Shown piece after piece: positions 16,751 to 26,043 of a stretch of DNA of 64,000 nucleotides; position 1 is the first letter of the stretch; each line of letters opens with the position of its first letter. This stretch comes from Thalassomonas sp. M1454 (GTDB lineage: Bacteria > Pseudomonadota > Gammaproteobacteria > Enterobacterales > Alteromonadaceae). The stretch lies in contig NZ_VKDD01000009.1 of the NCBI RefSeq assembly GCF_007097525.1, forward strand, positions 153,024 to 217,023. Direction: 5' to 3'. Position numbers and translations under genes: made by a program. The notes under the pieces were generated by a model. The model ran no database searches and was not told the DNA's origin. It saw only the letters and a program-made list of their open reading frames with translations.

Positions 16751-19156
16751 TTATTGCTTCATTTTCTTGCGAGCATTTTTGCCTGGTCGACCTTTGGCTT
16801 TATTACGCTTGCCCGCTTTTACTTTCTTAGCTGATTTAGGTTTATCTGAGCCTTGTTTACTTCGGCTAGATTTAGCTGAAGAGGGCTTACTGCCCTTTTT
16901 CGCATCTGATTTTTTGTCTAATTTTTTATTAGTGTTTTTCATTTTTTTACGTAAATCACGGCTACCATCAACCACGACATCTGCGCCACCTAATAATAAA
17001 TCAATTTTCTTTTCATCTAAGTTAACCGCTGCAACTTGTACTTCAAGTAAATCACCAACATGGTATTTTTTCCCCGATTTTTCACCCACTAAACACATGC
17101 GTACTTCATCATGAGAATAAAAATCTTTTCCGAGCGAGCTAATGTGCACTAAGCCTTCTATATGGAAGTCTTGTAAACGCACAAAGAAACCAAAGTTAGT
17201 TACCGTTGAAATAACACCTTCAAAGGTATCGCCAACGTGGTCGCGCATAAACTCACATTTAAGCCAGTCAGATACATCACGAGTAGCATCGTCAGCGCGG
17301 CGCTCGGTCATTGAACAATGCTCACCAAGCTCAGTTACTTCTTTATCATCATATTGATAGAAGCCAATATTTACTTTATTCGCTTGCTGCTGTTCAAGTA
17401 TGGCTTTAATAGCTCGATGAATAACTAAGTCTGGGTAGCGACGAATTGGCGAAGTAAAATGCGAATAACCCGGCAAAGACAAACCAAAATGGCCAATGTT
17501 TTCACTTTGATAAACGGCTTGCTTCATTGAACGCAATAACATGGTTTGTATTAACTCATGATCAGGTCGGTCAGCAATTAAATTAATGATGTCACCAAAG
17601 TCAGCCGAAGTTGGCTCATCTTTTTTCTTAATCGGCACACCTAGTTCGCTTAAGTAGCTTACTAAGTTGTTATATTTGTCTTCATTTGGCTTATCGTGCA
17701 CACGATATAACCCTAGTTTTTGATGTTTTTCAACAAATTGTGCTGTAGCAACGTTAGCTAAAATCATACATTCTTCGATGATTTTATGAGCGTCATTACG
17801 AACAACAGGCTCTACTGAGTCTATTTTTCTGTCAGCATTAAAAATAAAACGAACTTCTTCGGTTTCAAATTCAATTGCACCACGCTCACGACGTGCAGCA
17901 AGTAGCGTATGGTACATCGCATGCAATTGTTCTAAATGAGGAACTAAAGCTTGGTGTTGACTACGTAACTCAGTATCGCCCTCTAAGATTGCGGCAACAT
18001 TGGTGTAGGTAAATCGAGCGTGTGAACGCATAACTGCAGGGTAAAACTCTGCAGAAGTTAATTTCCCCTGAGCATTAATACTCATTTCTGTCACCATACA
18101 TAAACGGTCAACATCGGGGTTTAATGAACACAAGCCATTTGATAAGACTTCTGGCAGCATAGGAATTACTTGCTGTGGGAAATAAACCGAGTTGCCACGC
18201 TTTATAGCTTCTCCATCAAGGGCAGTACCAGGTCGCACATAATAGCTAACATCAGCAATAGCAACCCATAAAGTCCAGCCACCATTTTCATGCTTTTGAC
18301 AGTACACCGCATCATCAAAATCTCTGGCATCTTCACCATCAATGGTTACTAATGGTAATTCGCGTAAATCTATACGGCCATTTTTAGCAGCATCATCAAC
18401 TTCGGGGGGTAATGTTGAAATTTCAGCAAGCAATTCACTTGGCCACTCGTGAGGAATATCATGTTGATGCAGAGCAACTTGGATCTCCATTCCTGGTGCC
18501 ATATGCTCCCCAAGAACTTCAACCACTTTACCTACTGGGCCACTATGCTTGCTTGGACGTTGAATAATTTCAACAATAACCATTTGCCCTTGGCGAGCAG
18601 CTAAACGCTTTTCAGCAGGGATAATAATTTCATGATTTATTTTGGCGTCTTCAGGGATCACGGTAATTACTGATTTATCAACAAATAAGCGACCAATGAT
18701 CTTATCTTTTCTAGGCTCTAATATATCGAGTACTTTTACTTCTTGACGGCCCTTGCTGTCATCACTTGCAGTAACTCGAGCTTCAACAACATCACCATGA
18801 ATTAATTTACGCATTTCATAGTAAGGAATATATAAGTCTTTATCGCCTTCATCTGGTTTTAAAAAACCAAAACCATCACGATGACCTATAACGACACCTG
18901 TGATTACTGATGACTTAGTAGCAACAGCATATTGCTTGAACTTAGTAAAAACTAGCTGACCAGCATTTTCCATCGCCCTTAAACGGCGCTTTAACCCTAC
19001 CGCGGCATCATCTTTGTATTGCAACTCTTTACACAATTGCACAAAAGACATTGGATGTCCTTTATCTTCGAGTAAAGCTAATAAGAATTCACGACTCGCA
19101 ATAGGCTTGTCGTACTTGGCGGATTCACGCTGATGATGTGGGTCTTTATGTTTCAC
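16751..19156 (-). CDS. rnr: Ribonuclease R
   Basis: 3-prime to 5-prime exoribonuclease of 801 residues that degrades structured RNA. The order is an N-terminal winged-helix region (about 20-80), cold-shock domains (about 85-240), the RNB catalytic domain (about 260-590, with IDGEDARDFDDAVY carrying the metal-binding aspartates) and an S1 domain (about 645-730). A long Lys/Ser/Arg-rich tail covers about 735-801. Such tails are known to aid binding of structured RNA and ribosomes. It is transcribed with rlmB. Confidence 0.96.
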   Translation of the reverse strand: MKHKDPHHQRESAKYDKPIASREFLLALLEDKGHPMSFVQLCKELQYKDDAAVGLKRRLRAMENAGQLVFTKFKQYAVATKSSVITGVVIGHRDGFGFLKPDEGDKDLYIPYYEMRKLIHGDVVEARVTASDDSKGRQEVKVLDILEPRKDKIIGRLFVDKSVITVIPEDAKINHEIIIPAEKRLAARQGQMVIVEIIQRPSKHSGPVGKVVEVLGEHMAPGMEIQVALHQHDIPHEWPSELLAEISTLPPEVDDAAKNGRIDLRELPLVTIDGEDARDFDDAVYCQKHENGGWTLWVAIADVSYYVRPGTALDGEAIKRGNSVYFPQQVIPMLPEVLSNGLCSLNPDVDRLCMVTEMSINAQGKLTSAEFYPAVMRSHARFTYTNVAAILEGDTELRSQHQALVPHLEQLHAMYHTLLAARRERGAIEFETEEVRFIFNADRKIDSVEPVVRNDAHKIIEECMILANVATAQFVEKHQKLGLYRVHDKPNEDKYNNLVSYLSELGVPIKKKDEPTSADFGDIINLIADRPDHELIQTMLLRSMKQAVYQSENIGHFGLSLPGYSHFTSPIRRYPDLVIHRAIKAILEQQQANKVNIGFYQYDDKEVTELGEHCSMTERRADDATRDVSDWLKCEFMRDHVGDTFEGVISTVTNFGFFVRLQDFHIEGLVHISSLGKDFYSHDEVRMCLVGEKSGKKYHVGDLLEVQVAAVNLDEKKIDLLLGGADVVVDGSRDLRKKMKNTNKKLDKKSDAKKGSKPSSAKSSRSKQGSDKPKSAKKVKAGKRNKAKGRPGKNARKKMKQ

Positions 19157-19272
19157 TAGTTTATCTATTTAAGTTTTTTTTAAGTATATCAGTAATTAGC
19201 TCAATTAAGATGAAAAATTTAATCACCTGCTAAGCTGACTATCTAAGCTAACAACCATGTTAAAATTATTGT

Positions 19273-19300
19273 TGCAGTATTTCACAACAGATTTACAATA
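19273..19300 (+). promoter_or_regulatory. Candidate promoter of the cytochrome b562/b561 pair
   Basis: TTGCAG (19273-19278), a 16-bp spacer and TACAAT (19295-19300), about 30 bp upstream of the start codon of the b562 gene. Confidence 0.5.
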
Positions 19301-19330
19301 ACCCTTTAAAATTAATAATAACGGATCATT

Positions 19331-19759
19331 ATGAAGAAAATATTACTTACCCTAGCTTTATCATTTACCACATTAGTTTCAGCGCACGCTGCGCACCCAC
19401 AATGTGGTGAAACAGAGCTTGCAAAAATCATGGGCGAGATGAAAGATGACATGAAAGCAATTAAAGGTGCAGCTAAATCAAATGACACCATTAAAGTATC
19501 TGCTTTAGCTCAAGATCTTCTGATTACAGTACGAAAAGCAGATGATTATGTACCTCTAGTAATTTCAGACAAAAAAGAGTTAACTGCCGCTCAACAAGCA
19601 GAGTTTGATGACTACAAAAAAGGTATGGCTGCACTAGAAGATGCCGTGACTGAATTAACTATGGCAAAAACTGCTGATGAACAAAAAGCAGCTCTTGGCA
19701 AAATCGGTAAATCAGCTAAAAAAGGTCATAAAGCCTTTAAAATGGATTGTGACGATTAA
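19331..19759 (+). CDS. Periplasmic cytochrome b562-family protein
   Basis: Protein of 142 residues with a signal peptide ending about residue 20 (VSAHA). The mature part is a four-helix bundle of the cytochrome b562 type. It has no CXXCH, so haem would be held non-covalently. A Met in the first helix (LAKIMGEMKDDMK) and a His near the end (KSAKKGHKAFKMDC) are at the positions of the known Met/His ligands. Two cysteines (PQCGET and MDCDD) could form a disulphide not found in the E. coli protein. Its stop codon overlaps the start of the b561 gene, so it probably works as an electron carrier with that membrane partner. Confidence 0.82.
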   Translation: MKKILLTLALSFTTLVSAHAAHPQCGETELAKIMGEMKDDMKAIKGAAKSNDTIKVSALAQDLLITVRKADDYVPLVISDKKELTAAQQAEFDDYKKGMAALEDAVTELTMAKTADEQKAALGKIGKSAKKGHKAFKMDCDD

Positions 19760-20412
19760 TGCAAAAGGTAAAAGTTTGGGATAGATTTACCCAGATTTTC
19801 CATATAAGCCAGCTTATTTTGCTGGCTTTATTATGGTATAGCGGCGAAGAAGCTAATTTTGAACTGCATTTTATCTGTGGCTTTATCTTATTAGCTTTGT
19901 GGTTAACCCGCATAACATGGGGTTTTATTGGCAGTGACACCTCTAAATTTGCCAACTTTATTAAAAGCCCTTTAAAGGTTATTAAAGCGTGGTGTGACAA
20001 TACCATAACAGAGCCGCACAGCGGCCATAATCCAGTTGGTGGTTATATGGTATTAGCCTTATTAGCGACCATTGGACTGCAAATAGTAAGTGGCTTATTT
20101 TCTAGTGACGACGTGTTTAGTGAAGGCCCTTTATACGCCATGGTAAGTGACTCTTTAGCTTCTACTATGGACTCTTTACATCACTCAAACTTTGATATTT
20201 TATTAGTGTTAGTTGTATTGCATGCACTGGCGGGAGTTTTCCATGTATTTCGTGGTGACAATGTTATAGCTGCAATTATCACAGGTAATAAAACCTTTGC
20301 TAATGTAAAAGCAAAAGCACCTAACATTAAAGGTGCATTATTGCCTTTATCTTTATGGATAATCCTTTCTTCAGGTTTATATTATTGGGGCATGCAAGCT
20401 TCCAGCTATTAA
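19759..20412 (+). CDS. Cytochrome b561-type membrane protein
   Basis: Inner-membrane b-type cytochrome of 217 residues with four to five hydrophobic helices (about 10-27, 35-55, 92-112, 140-160, 188-210). Likely haem-ligand histidines are in RFTQIFHISQ, NFELHFICG, SLHHSNFD and VVLHALAGVFHVF. It belongs to the diverse cytochrome b561 family that passes electrons between the quinone pool or periplasmic haem proteins. The TAATG overlap with the b562 gene argues for translational coupling and a shared function. The electron donor and acceptor are unknown. Confidence 0.8.
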   Translation: MQKVKVWDRFTQIFHISQLILLALLWYSGEEANFELHFICGFILLALWLTRITWGFIGSDTSKFANFIKSPLKVIKAWCDNTITEPHSGHNPVGGYMVLALLATIGLQIVSGLFSSDDVFSEGPLYAMVSDSLASTMDSLHHSNFDILLVLVVLHALAGVFHVFRGDNVIAAIITGNKTFANVKAKAPNIKGALLPLSLWIILSSGLYYWGMQASSY

Positions 20413-20419
20413 CCTCTCT

Positions 20420-20456
20420 AACTATAAAGCCCTTAATTATTAAGGGCTTTATAGTT
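20420..20456. terminator. Bidirectional terminator hairpin between convergent genes
   Basis: Perfect 17-bp inverted repeat AACTATAAAGCCCTTAA / TTAAGGGCTTTATAGTT with a 3-base loop. The right arm runs into the last codons and stop of the TraB/GumN gene (stop 20451-20449), so the hairpin overlaps that coding end. Confidence 0.7.
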
Positions 20457-21315
20457 GTGTAACTTTATAGCCTTTACTTTGCAATTGTTCAATTAAGCCA
20501 TCTTTACCGACTAAATGCATAGCACCAACAAGCACAAATTCAACTTCACTGGTATTAAAATATTGCTCAATATGTGGCATCCAATTATTGTTGCGCTCAA
20601 TAATTAACTGTTGATAAGATTTCGGAAACTCTTGTTGCCACTCTTTGCCACCAACCTCAAATAACTTGTCACCATCACCAGATCGCCAAGCATCTTTCAT
20701 TTGCTGAAGCACCGTTGGCAGTTTATCCATATCATTTAAGGTATAGTTTATAAGCTCATCTTCATGACCTTTACCCATATTTGCTAAGTAATTAATTTGC
20801 TCTTCTGGCTTTTCTAAAAACAAAAATTGTTTTGAATCATTTAAGCCCCGTTGAGCATAAAATGCATCCACACCAGTACCACTTAACTTAAGACGTTGCA
20901 GTTCAAACATAGTTAAAGCGATTGATAGCATTGCAGGTTTAAATACTTGCATGTTTGAAGCCGGGATCCCTCGAGTAGCCATATATTGATTTAACTTGTT
21001 TACTGTTTCAGGCTTTAATTCATCGGCATAGGTTCGACCATCTTGATAGGTTAATTCTTTCATCATAGCTTGTTGAAACTTTTGAGTTTGAGCTTGGCTC
21101 ATATCCATTTCAAACACTAAGGTTGCAGCTTGCTCGTACGCTGTTTCAAAGGCTTTAGGCAAAGGATAGTCACTCTGACTGAGAACATGTACAGTGCCAC
21201 CTAAATAGACTGTCTTACCTGATTTTGTTACCTGCCAAACTGGCGAGTCGGCAAGGCTGTTATAACTAAATGTAAGTAATATAAAAGCTGAAGTAATTTT
21301 CCATAATTTATTCAT
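20449..21315 (-). CDS. TraB/GumN family protein
   Basis: Protein of 288 residues with a signal peptide (about 1-22). It has the two hallmarks of the TraB/GumN (Tiki-like, ChaN-superfamily) fold: an N-terminal YLGGTVHVL motif followed by a FEMD motif, and a C-terminal VLVGAMHLVGKDGL motif. Related Tiki proteins are metalloproteases, but the role of bacterial GumN proteins is not established. It is probably periplasmic. It stands alone on the minus strand between a b561 gene and a peptidase gene. Confidence 0.85.
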   Translation of the reverse strand: MNKLWKITSAFILLTFSYNSLADSPVWQVTKSGKTVYLGGTVHVLSQSDYPLPKAFETAYEQAATLVFEMDMSQAQTQKFQQAMMKELTYQDGRTYADELKPETVNKLNQYMATRGIPASNMQVFKPAMLSIALTMFELQRLKLSGTGVDAFYAQRGLNDSKQFLFLEKPEEQINYLANMGKGHEDELINYTLNDMDKLPTVLQQMKDAWRSGDGDKLFEVGGKEWQQEFPKSYQQLIIERNNNWMPHIEQYFNTSEVEFVLVGAMHLVGKDGLIEQLQSKGYKVTQL

Positions 21316-21364
21316 GATGCGTCCAAGTTAAGTTTGCTCTTAGTTTTATAATAGCGTAAAAATA

Positions 21365-21392
21365 AAAAAGGTTAACAATAGTTAACCTTTTT
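21365..21392 (-). terminator. Rho-independent terminator after the M28 peptidase gene
   Basis: Perfect 12-bp stem AAAAAGGTTAAC / GTTAACCTTTTT with a 4-base loop, 29 bases beyond the stop of the minus-strand peptidase gene. Confidence 0.8.
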
Positions 21393-21420
21393 AATGATTT
21401 AAATTTAGCGAGTTAGACAG

Positions 21421-22854
21421 TTACTTTCTAAAGTTAACGTCCGCCTGCGCAGCAAAATAAGCAAAAATAGTATACACCGAAGTGTTTTGTTGCAGATCTT
21501 GCGGTGATACTTTATCTAATGTGTCGTTGTCAGTGTGATGCACATCAAAATAACGACTTCCATCAGGGGCAAAGTTCATTGCAGGTACGCCTAAATCGGT
21601 CACAGCGCCCATATCAGATTGACCTCTAGCTTTATTGGCTGGATTAAATTCCACACCTAATGGTGCAACGTAATTAGCCAATTCAGCAATAGCAGGCTTG
21701 GCGTTTTCAGCAACATTTGCTTGCATGCTATAAATCTTACCTAAACCAAAGTCCCACTCAACGGCAATGACATGCTGATTTAATTCATCTTTATGGTCAA
21801 TAACATACTGTTTAGCGCCAAGTAAGCCAACTTCTTCACCAGCAAATAAAATCACTCGGATGGTACGTTTTGGGCGCTGCGAAAGTTTTGCTATATGAGC
21901 CGTGGCAGCCATAGTCATCGCCACACCTAAACCATCATCAACCGCGCCGGTTCCAACATCCCATGAATCAAGGTGAGCACCTAATGCAACAATCTCATTA
22001 GGTAATTCACTACCTGTGATTTCGCCAATTACATTAGCACCTTTAACTTCAACACTTTCATTACGCATCGCGGTAACTTTAAGAGAGAACTCTACTGGTT
22101 TTTGACGACGAAATTGATTCACTAATAAGTCTGCATCAGGGTTTGATAACGCAACGGCTGGAATGCGCTTAACACCATCTTTATAACGAGTAACGCCAGT
22201 GTGGCCTAAACGATTATCATCTGTACCTACCGAGCGCATAATAAATGCAACAGCGCCCTTTTCAGCAGCAACTTGCGCACCAGTAACACGTGCACCAACA
22301 GCTTTTCCATAGCCTTTACCTGTGATGTGACGTTCCATACGGTATGAGATAAATGCAATTTTACCTTTTAGGCTATCACTAGGTGCGGCTTTTAAATCAT
22401 CTAAAGTTTTAAAATGTACCACTTCAGCTGTTAAACCTTGTTCACCAGTACCAACGCTTTCACCAAGCGCAATTGCTTCAACACGATGCGGGAATGGAGC
22501 TAAAACTTGCGCTTCAACGTCACCTCTAATCCATTGATAATGGGTTACTTCTTCGGTCCAGACTTTGTCAAAACCTAAAGCATTCATTTTATCAACAGCC
22601 CATTTAATGGCACGTTTATCAGCTTCAGTGCCTATCATACGAGCCCCAACTTCAGTAGTTAGTGACTCAACAATATCATAAGATAATGTAGACTCTGCTG
22701 TTGTTGCCGTTAACTGCTCCAATTGCACCTTGTCGTGATCCGAAATATAGCTTTTAGTTTGAGCTATGGCATTGCCCATGCCCAAAGTTAATATTGCCGA
22801 TGACAGCATTAAACCACTAAATGCTTTTGTTAAAATTGTTTTTTTAATACGCAT
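21421..22854 (-). CDS. M28-family zinc aminopeptidase/carboxypeptidase (exported)
   Basis: Exported peptidase of 477 residues with a signal peptide ending near residue 32 (GNAIAQ). A PA-like insertion (about 130-230) precedes the M28 catalytic core. Di-zinc ligands are visible as HLDSWDVG (His, Asp), GAVDDGLG (bridging Asp), GEEVGLLG (catalytic Glu and ligand), WDFGLG (Asp) and VHHTDNDT (His). This resembles plasma glutamate carboxypeptidase/carboxypeptidase Q-type M28 enzymes, which release amino acids from small peptides. It probably acts in the periplasm. Confidence 0.88.
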   Translation of the reverse strand: MRIKKTILTKAFSGLMLSSAILTLGMGNAIAQTKSYISDHDKVQLEQLTATTAESTLSYDIVESLTTEVGARMIGTEADKRAIKWAVDKMNALGFDKVWTEEVTHYQWIRGDVEAQVLAPFPHRVEAIALGESVGTGEQGLTAEVVHFKTLDDLKAAPSDSLKGKIAFISYRMERHITGKGYGKAVGARVTGAQVAAEKGAVAFIMRSVGTDDNRLGHTGVTRYKDGVKRIPAVALSNPDADLLVNQFRRQKPVEFSLKVTAMRNESVEVKGANVIGEITGSELPNEIVALGAHLDSWDVGTGAVDDGLGVAMTMAATAHIAKLSQRPKRTIRVILFAGEEVGLLGAKQYVIDHKDELNQHVIAVEWDFGLGKIYSMQANVAENAKPAIAELANYVAPLGVEFNPANKARGQSDMGAVTDLGVPAMNFAPDGSRYFDVHHTDNDTLDKVSPQDLQQNTSVYTIFAYFAAQADVNFRK

Positions 22855-22890
22855 AGGTTGTCCTAATAGATAGTTATACTAGGTATAACT

Positions 22891-25800
22891 TTAAACTTCT
22901 TCATAAACTGGTGCAGGAGTATAACCAACACTAGGGTTTGTTTTTTTACTTGGTTTATTTTCTTTACGATTATCGCGAATAGCTAATAAACAAGGGGTGA
23001 GAACTAAAGTTAAAACCGTCGCAAACGCTAAGCCGCCAGCAACGGCTGTTGCTAATTGTGCCCACCACTGCGTTGAAGGTGCGCCAAAGCTTATGTCTCT
23101 GCTAATGAAATCAATATTCATTTGTAACACCATAGGCATTAAGCCAAGAATCGTTGTGATCGTAGTTAGCAATACAGGACGAATACGCTGTGCACCTGTT
23201 CGTAAAATGGCATCACGAACTTTAAAGCCTTCTCTTCTAAGTACATTATAAGTATCGATTAATACAATATTATTGTTTACCACAATACCTGCTAAAGCTA
23301 TTACCCCAAGGCCTGACATAACAATACCAAAAGCTTTACCTGCGATTAATAGCGCTAAAAACACCCCAACAGTTGAAAATAATACTGCAGACAAAATAAG
23401 GAATGCTTGATAAAAACTATTAAACTGGGTCACTAAGATAATTGCCATAACAAAAAGCGCAACACCAAAAGCATTCACTAAAAAGTCTTGTGACTCTTGC
23501 TGATCTTCTTGTTGACCTTTAAATGCAATATTCACCGTAGTCCAATCAATATCGAGTTTTTCCAACTCTTGCTTAAGAACTGGTAATACTTTACCTAGCT
23601 GTGCTCCACTGATTAAATCTGCTTGTAAGGTAACTACTTGTTTAGCATCGACACGACGAATTATGTCAACTTTTTGGGCAGCGCTTTTTTCTACAAAGTT
23701 AGTAACAGGTACCAAGCCGTCATTAGTTTTTAAACGTAACTCATCTAAACGACTTATACTGCGTTTTTCAGCAGGAAAACGAACACGAATATCTAGCTCA
23801 TCGTCAACATCATCTGGACGGTATTCACCAAGTTTTAAACCATTAGTAACCATCTGAACTGATGTGCCAACTAAGGTTGCATCGGCGTTAAAGGTTGCTG
23901 CTAACGATCTGTCGACTTTCAATTGCCATTCAATACCAGGTTTAGAACCGCCATCTTCAACGTTAATCAGCTGGTTATTGGCTTGCATCGCTTTACGAAT
24001 AATCACCACAGCATCTTGTAACTTATCGGCAAATCGAGACGATAGCTCTAACTCAAGATCTTTACCTTGCTGCGGACCGCTTTCATCTTTGCGGATCTCA
24101 ATCTCAACACCCGCAAAATTATCTAAGCGTTGATGTAACTCTTCAATAATTTCATCGGCAGGTGCGCGGAATTGCCAATTGAGTAAATTCATGCGCAGTC
24201 GGCCAACTAAATCTGTGCCACCCGTTCTAGAATACAAAGATTTAATCTCTTCCATATCTAATATCCGGCGCTCAACCTCTTTCATGATGCTATCTTTTTC
24301 AGCTATAGATAAATCGCCAAAAGAGCGGACTTTAATATTAAGGCCTTCTGGCTCTACAACAGGGAAAAACTCGTCACCTAATCCCGATTGCACATAATTT
24401 GTCATTACCGTTATCGAGAATAAAATAGTTACTAACAACACTTTAACAGGGTGAGTTATGGCAACATTAAGCACATTAACGTATTTACCCATTAAACCTT
24501 TTAATTTGGTTAAATCACCTTCTTCTGCTTCAATAAACTGTTGTTTTTCTTGCTCTGAAATAAGCCTGCTTTTACCCCAAAGAGTCCCCATAGTAGGAAC
24601 AAAGATTAACGCCATAACAAGAGATGCCGATAACACAGCAATTAAGGTAATAGGCAAGAATTTCATAAACTCGCCCATCATTCCCGGCCAGAATAATAGC
24701 GGAGCAAACGCAGCTAAGGTTGTTGCTGTAGAAGCTATGATTGGTAATGCCATACGACGAGCTGCTAAAACATAAGCTTGTTTACGGTGCATGCCTTCAC
24801 TCATTTGCCTATCGGCAAATTCAGTAACAACAATGGCACCATCAACTAACATCCCCACCGACATTATCAAGCCAAAAAGTACCACCATATTTATGGTAAA
24901 ACCAAAAACTGATAACACTAAAATACCCGTTAAAAATGCACCAGGAATTGATAAACCAACTAAAGATGCAGTTCTCGCGCCCAAAGCAGCAATAACCACA
25001 ATAACTACTAAAAGCACCGCGGAAATTACATTATTTTGTAAATCACTGAGCATGGTTTTAACCTGCCTTGATTTATCACCAGTATAATTTACTAAAATAT
25101 GATTCGGCCAAAATTTACGCTGCGCTTCAATAAGTGTTTTAACATTATCAACTGTTTCAATAATGTTTTGTCCTGGGCGTTTTTTTACTTCAATTGAAAT
25201 AGCTCGTTCACCATTTAAGCGGGCAAAACTTGTAGGGTCTTTATAAGCGCGGCGCACGACAGCAACATCTTGGAAAGTAACAACTCGGTCGCCATCAACC
25301 TTAATAGGTAACTCCATTAAATCTTTTACCGACTCAAACACTGAAGGTACTTTTATGGCAAAGCGACCTTTACCAGTATCCATGGTACCGGCCGGTATTA
25401 AACGGTTATTACGCTCAACTAAGTTATAAATATCATTTTGATCTAGACCATAGCTTTCCATTAATAACGGGTCGACAATGATCTCAAGCATATCTTCGCG
25501 ATCGCCGCCAATTTCTACTTCCAGCACTTGCGGCATACTGGCAATCTTATCTTCTAGATTACGAGCAATGGTAATTAGCCCGCGTTCACTAACGGGGCCT
25601 GATAAAAACACAGTAACCGCAGGATTTTGGTTGGCCATAGTTACTTCACGTACCTCTGGCTCTTCGGTTTCATTGGGCAGTTTAGCTTTGGCGAGAGTTA
25701 CTTTATCACGTACATCGGCAAGGGCTGTTTTAGGATCAAAGCCAGCAATAAATTCAAGCGTCACACTCGCATGGCCTTCACTCGCTACAGCGCGCATTTC

Positions 25801-26037
25801 CTTTACGCCTTCAATAGCTTTTAGTTCATTTTCCATTGGCCTAACAAGCATGCGCTCGGCATCTTCAGGTGAAATACCATCGTGTATCATTGAAACGTAA
25901 ATATTAGGAATGGTAATGTCTGGTTCAGCTTCTTTTGAAATAGACAAATAAGTCATCATGCCGCTAATTAGCAACAAGATGAACACCATCATTACCGACC
26001 GTGTGCGAACAAGACAAGAATCAATTAAAGACAGCAT
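22891..26037 (-). CDS. RND efflux pump permease (HAE1-like)
   Basis: Inner-membrane RND transporter of 1048 residues in the AcrB/MexF superfamily. It begins with a membrane helix and the SKEAEPDITIPNIYVSM motif seen in a subgroup of HAE-type pumps. Two large periplasmic loops follow, separated by helix clusters at about 330-480 and 865-1020, with a MSVGMLVDGAIVV segment in helix 4 that holds the proton-relay aspartate. It forms an operon with the adaptor six bases upstream. No outer-membrane factor gene is adjacent, so it would use a TolC made elsewhere. The substrate cannot be inferred. Confidence 0.9.
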   Translation of the reverse strand: MLSLIDSCLVRTRSVMMVFILLLISGMMTYLSISKEAEPDITIPNIYVSMIHDGISPEDAERMLVRPMENELKAIEGVKEMRAVASEGHASVTLEFIAGFDPKTALADVRDKVTLAKAKLPNETEEPEVREVTMANQNPAVTVFLSGPVSERGLITIARNLEDKIASMPQVLEVEIGGDREDMLEIIVDPLLMESYGLDQNDIYNLVERNNRLIPAGTMDTGKGRFAIKVPSVFESVKDLMELPIKVDGDRVVTFQDVAVVRRAYKDPTSFARLNGERAISIEVKKRPGQNIIETVDNVKTLIEAQRKFWPNHILVNYTGDKSRQVKTMLSDLQNNVISAVLLVVIVVIAALGARTASLVGLSIPGAFLTGILVLSVFGFTINMVVLFGLIMSVGMLVDGAIVVTEFADRQMSEGMHRKQAYVLAARRMALPIIASTATTLAAFAPLLFWPGMMGEFMKFLPITLIAVLSASLVMALIFVPTMGTLWGKSRLISEQEKQQFIEAEEGDLTKLKGLMGKYVNVLNVAITHPVKVLLVTILFSITVMTNYVQSGLGDEFFPVVEPEGLNIKVRSFGDLSIAEKDSIMKEVERRILDMEEIKSLYSRTGGTDLVGRLRMNLLNWQFRAPADEIIEELHQRLDNFAGVEIEIRKDESGPQQGKDLELELSSRFADKLQDAVVIIRKAMQANNQLINVEDGGSKPGIEWQLKVDRSLAATFNADATLVGTSVQMVTNGLKLGEYRPDDVDDELDIRVRFPAEKRSISRLDELRLKTNDGLVPVTNFVEKSAAQKVDIIRRVDAKQVVTLQADLISGAQLGKVLPVLKQELEKLDIDWTTVNIAFKGQQEDQQESQDFLVNAFGVALFVMAIILVTQFNSFYQAFLILSAVLFSTVGVFLALLIAGKAFGIVMSGLGVIALAGIVVNNNIVLIDTYNVLRREGFKVRDAILRTGAQRIRPVLLTTITTILGLMPMVLQMNIDFISRDISFGAPSTQWWAQLATAVAGGLAFATVLTLVLTPCLLAIRDNRKENKPSKKTNPSVGYTPAPVYEEV

Positions 26038-26043
26038 CTGTGG

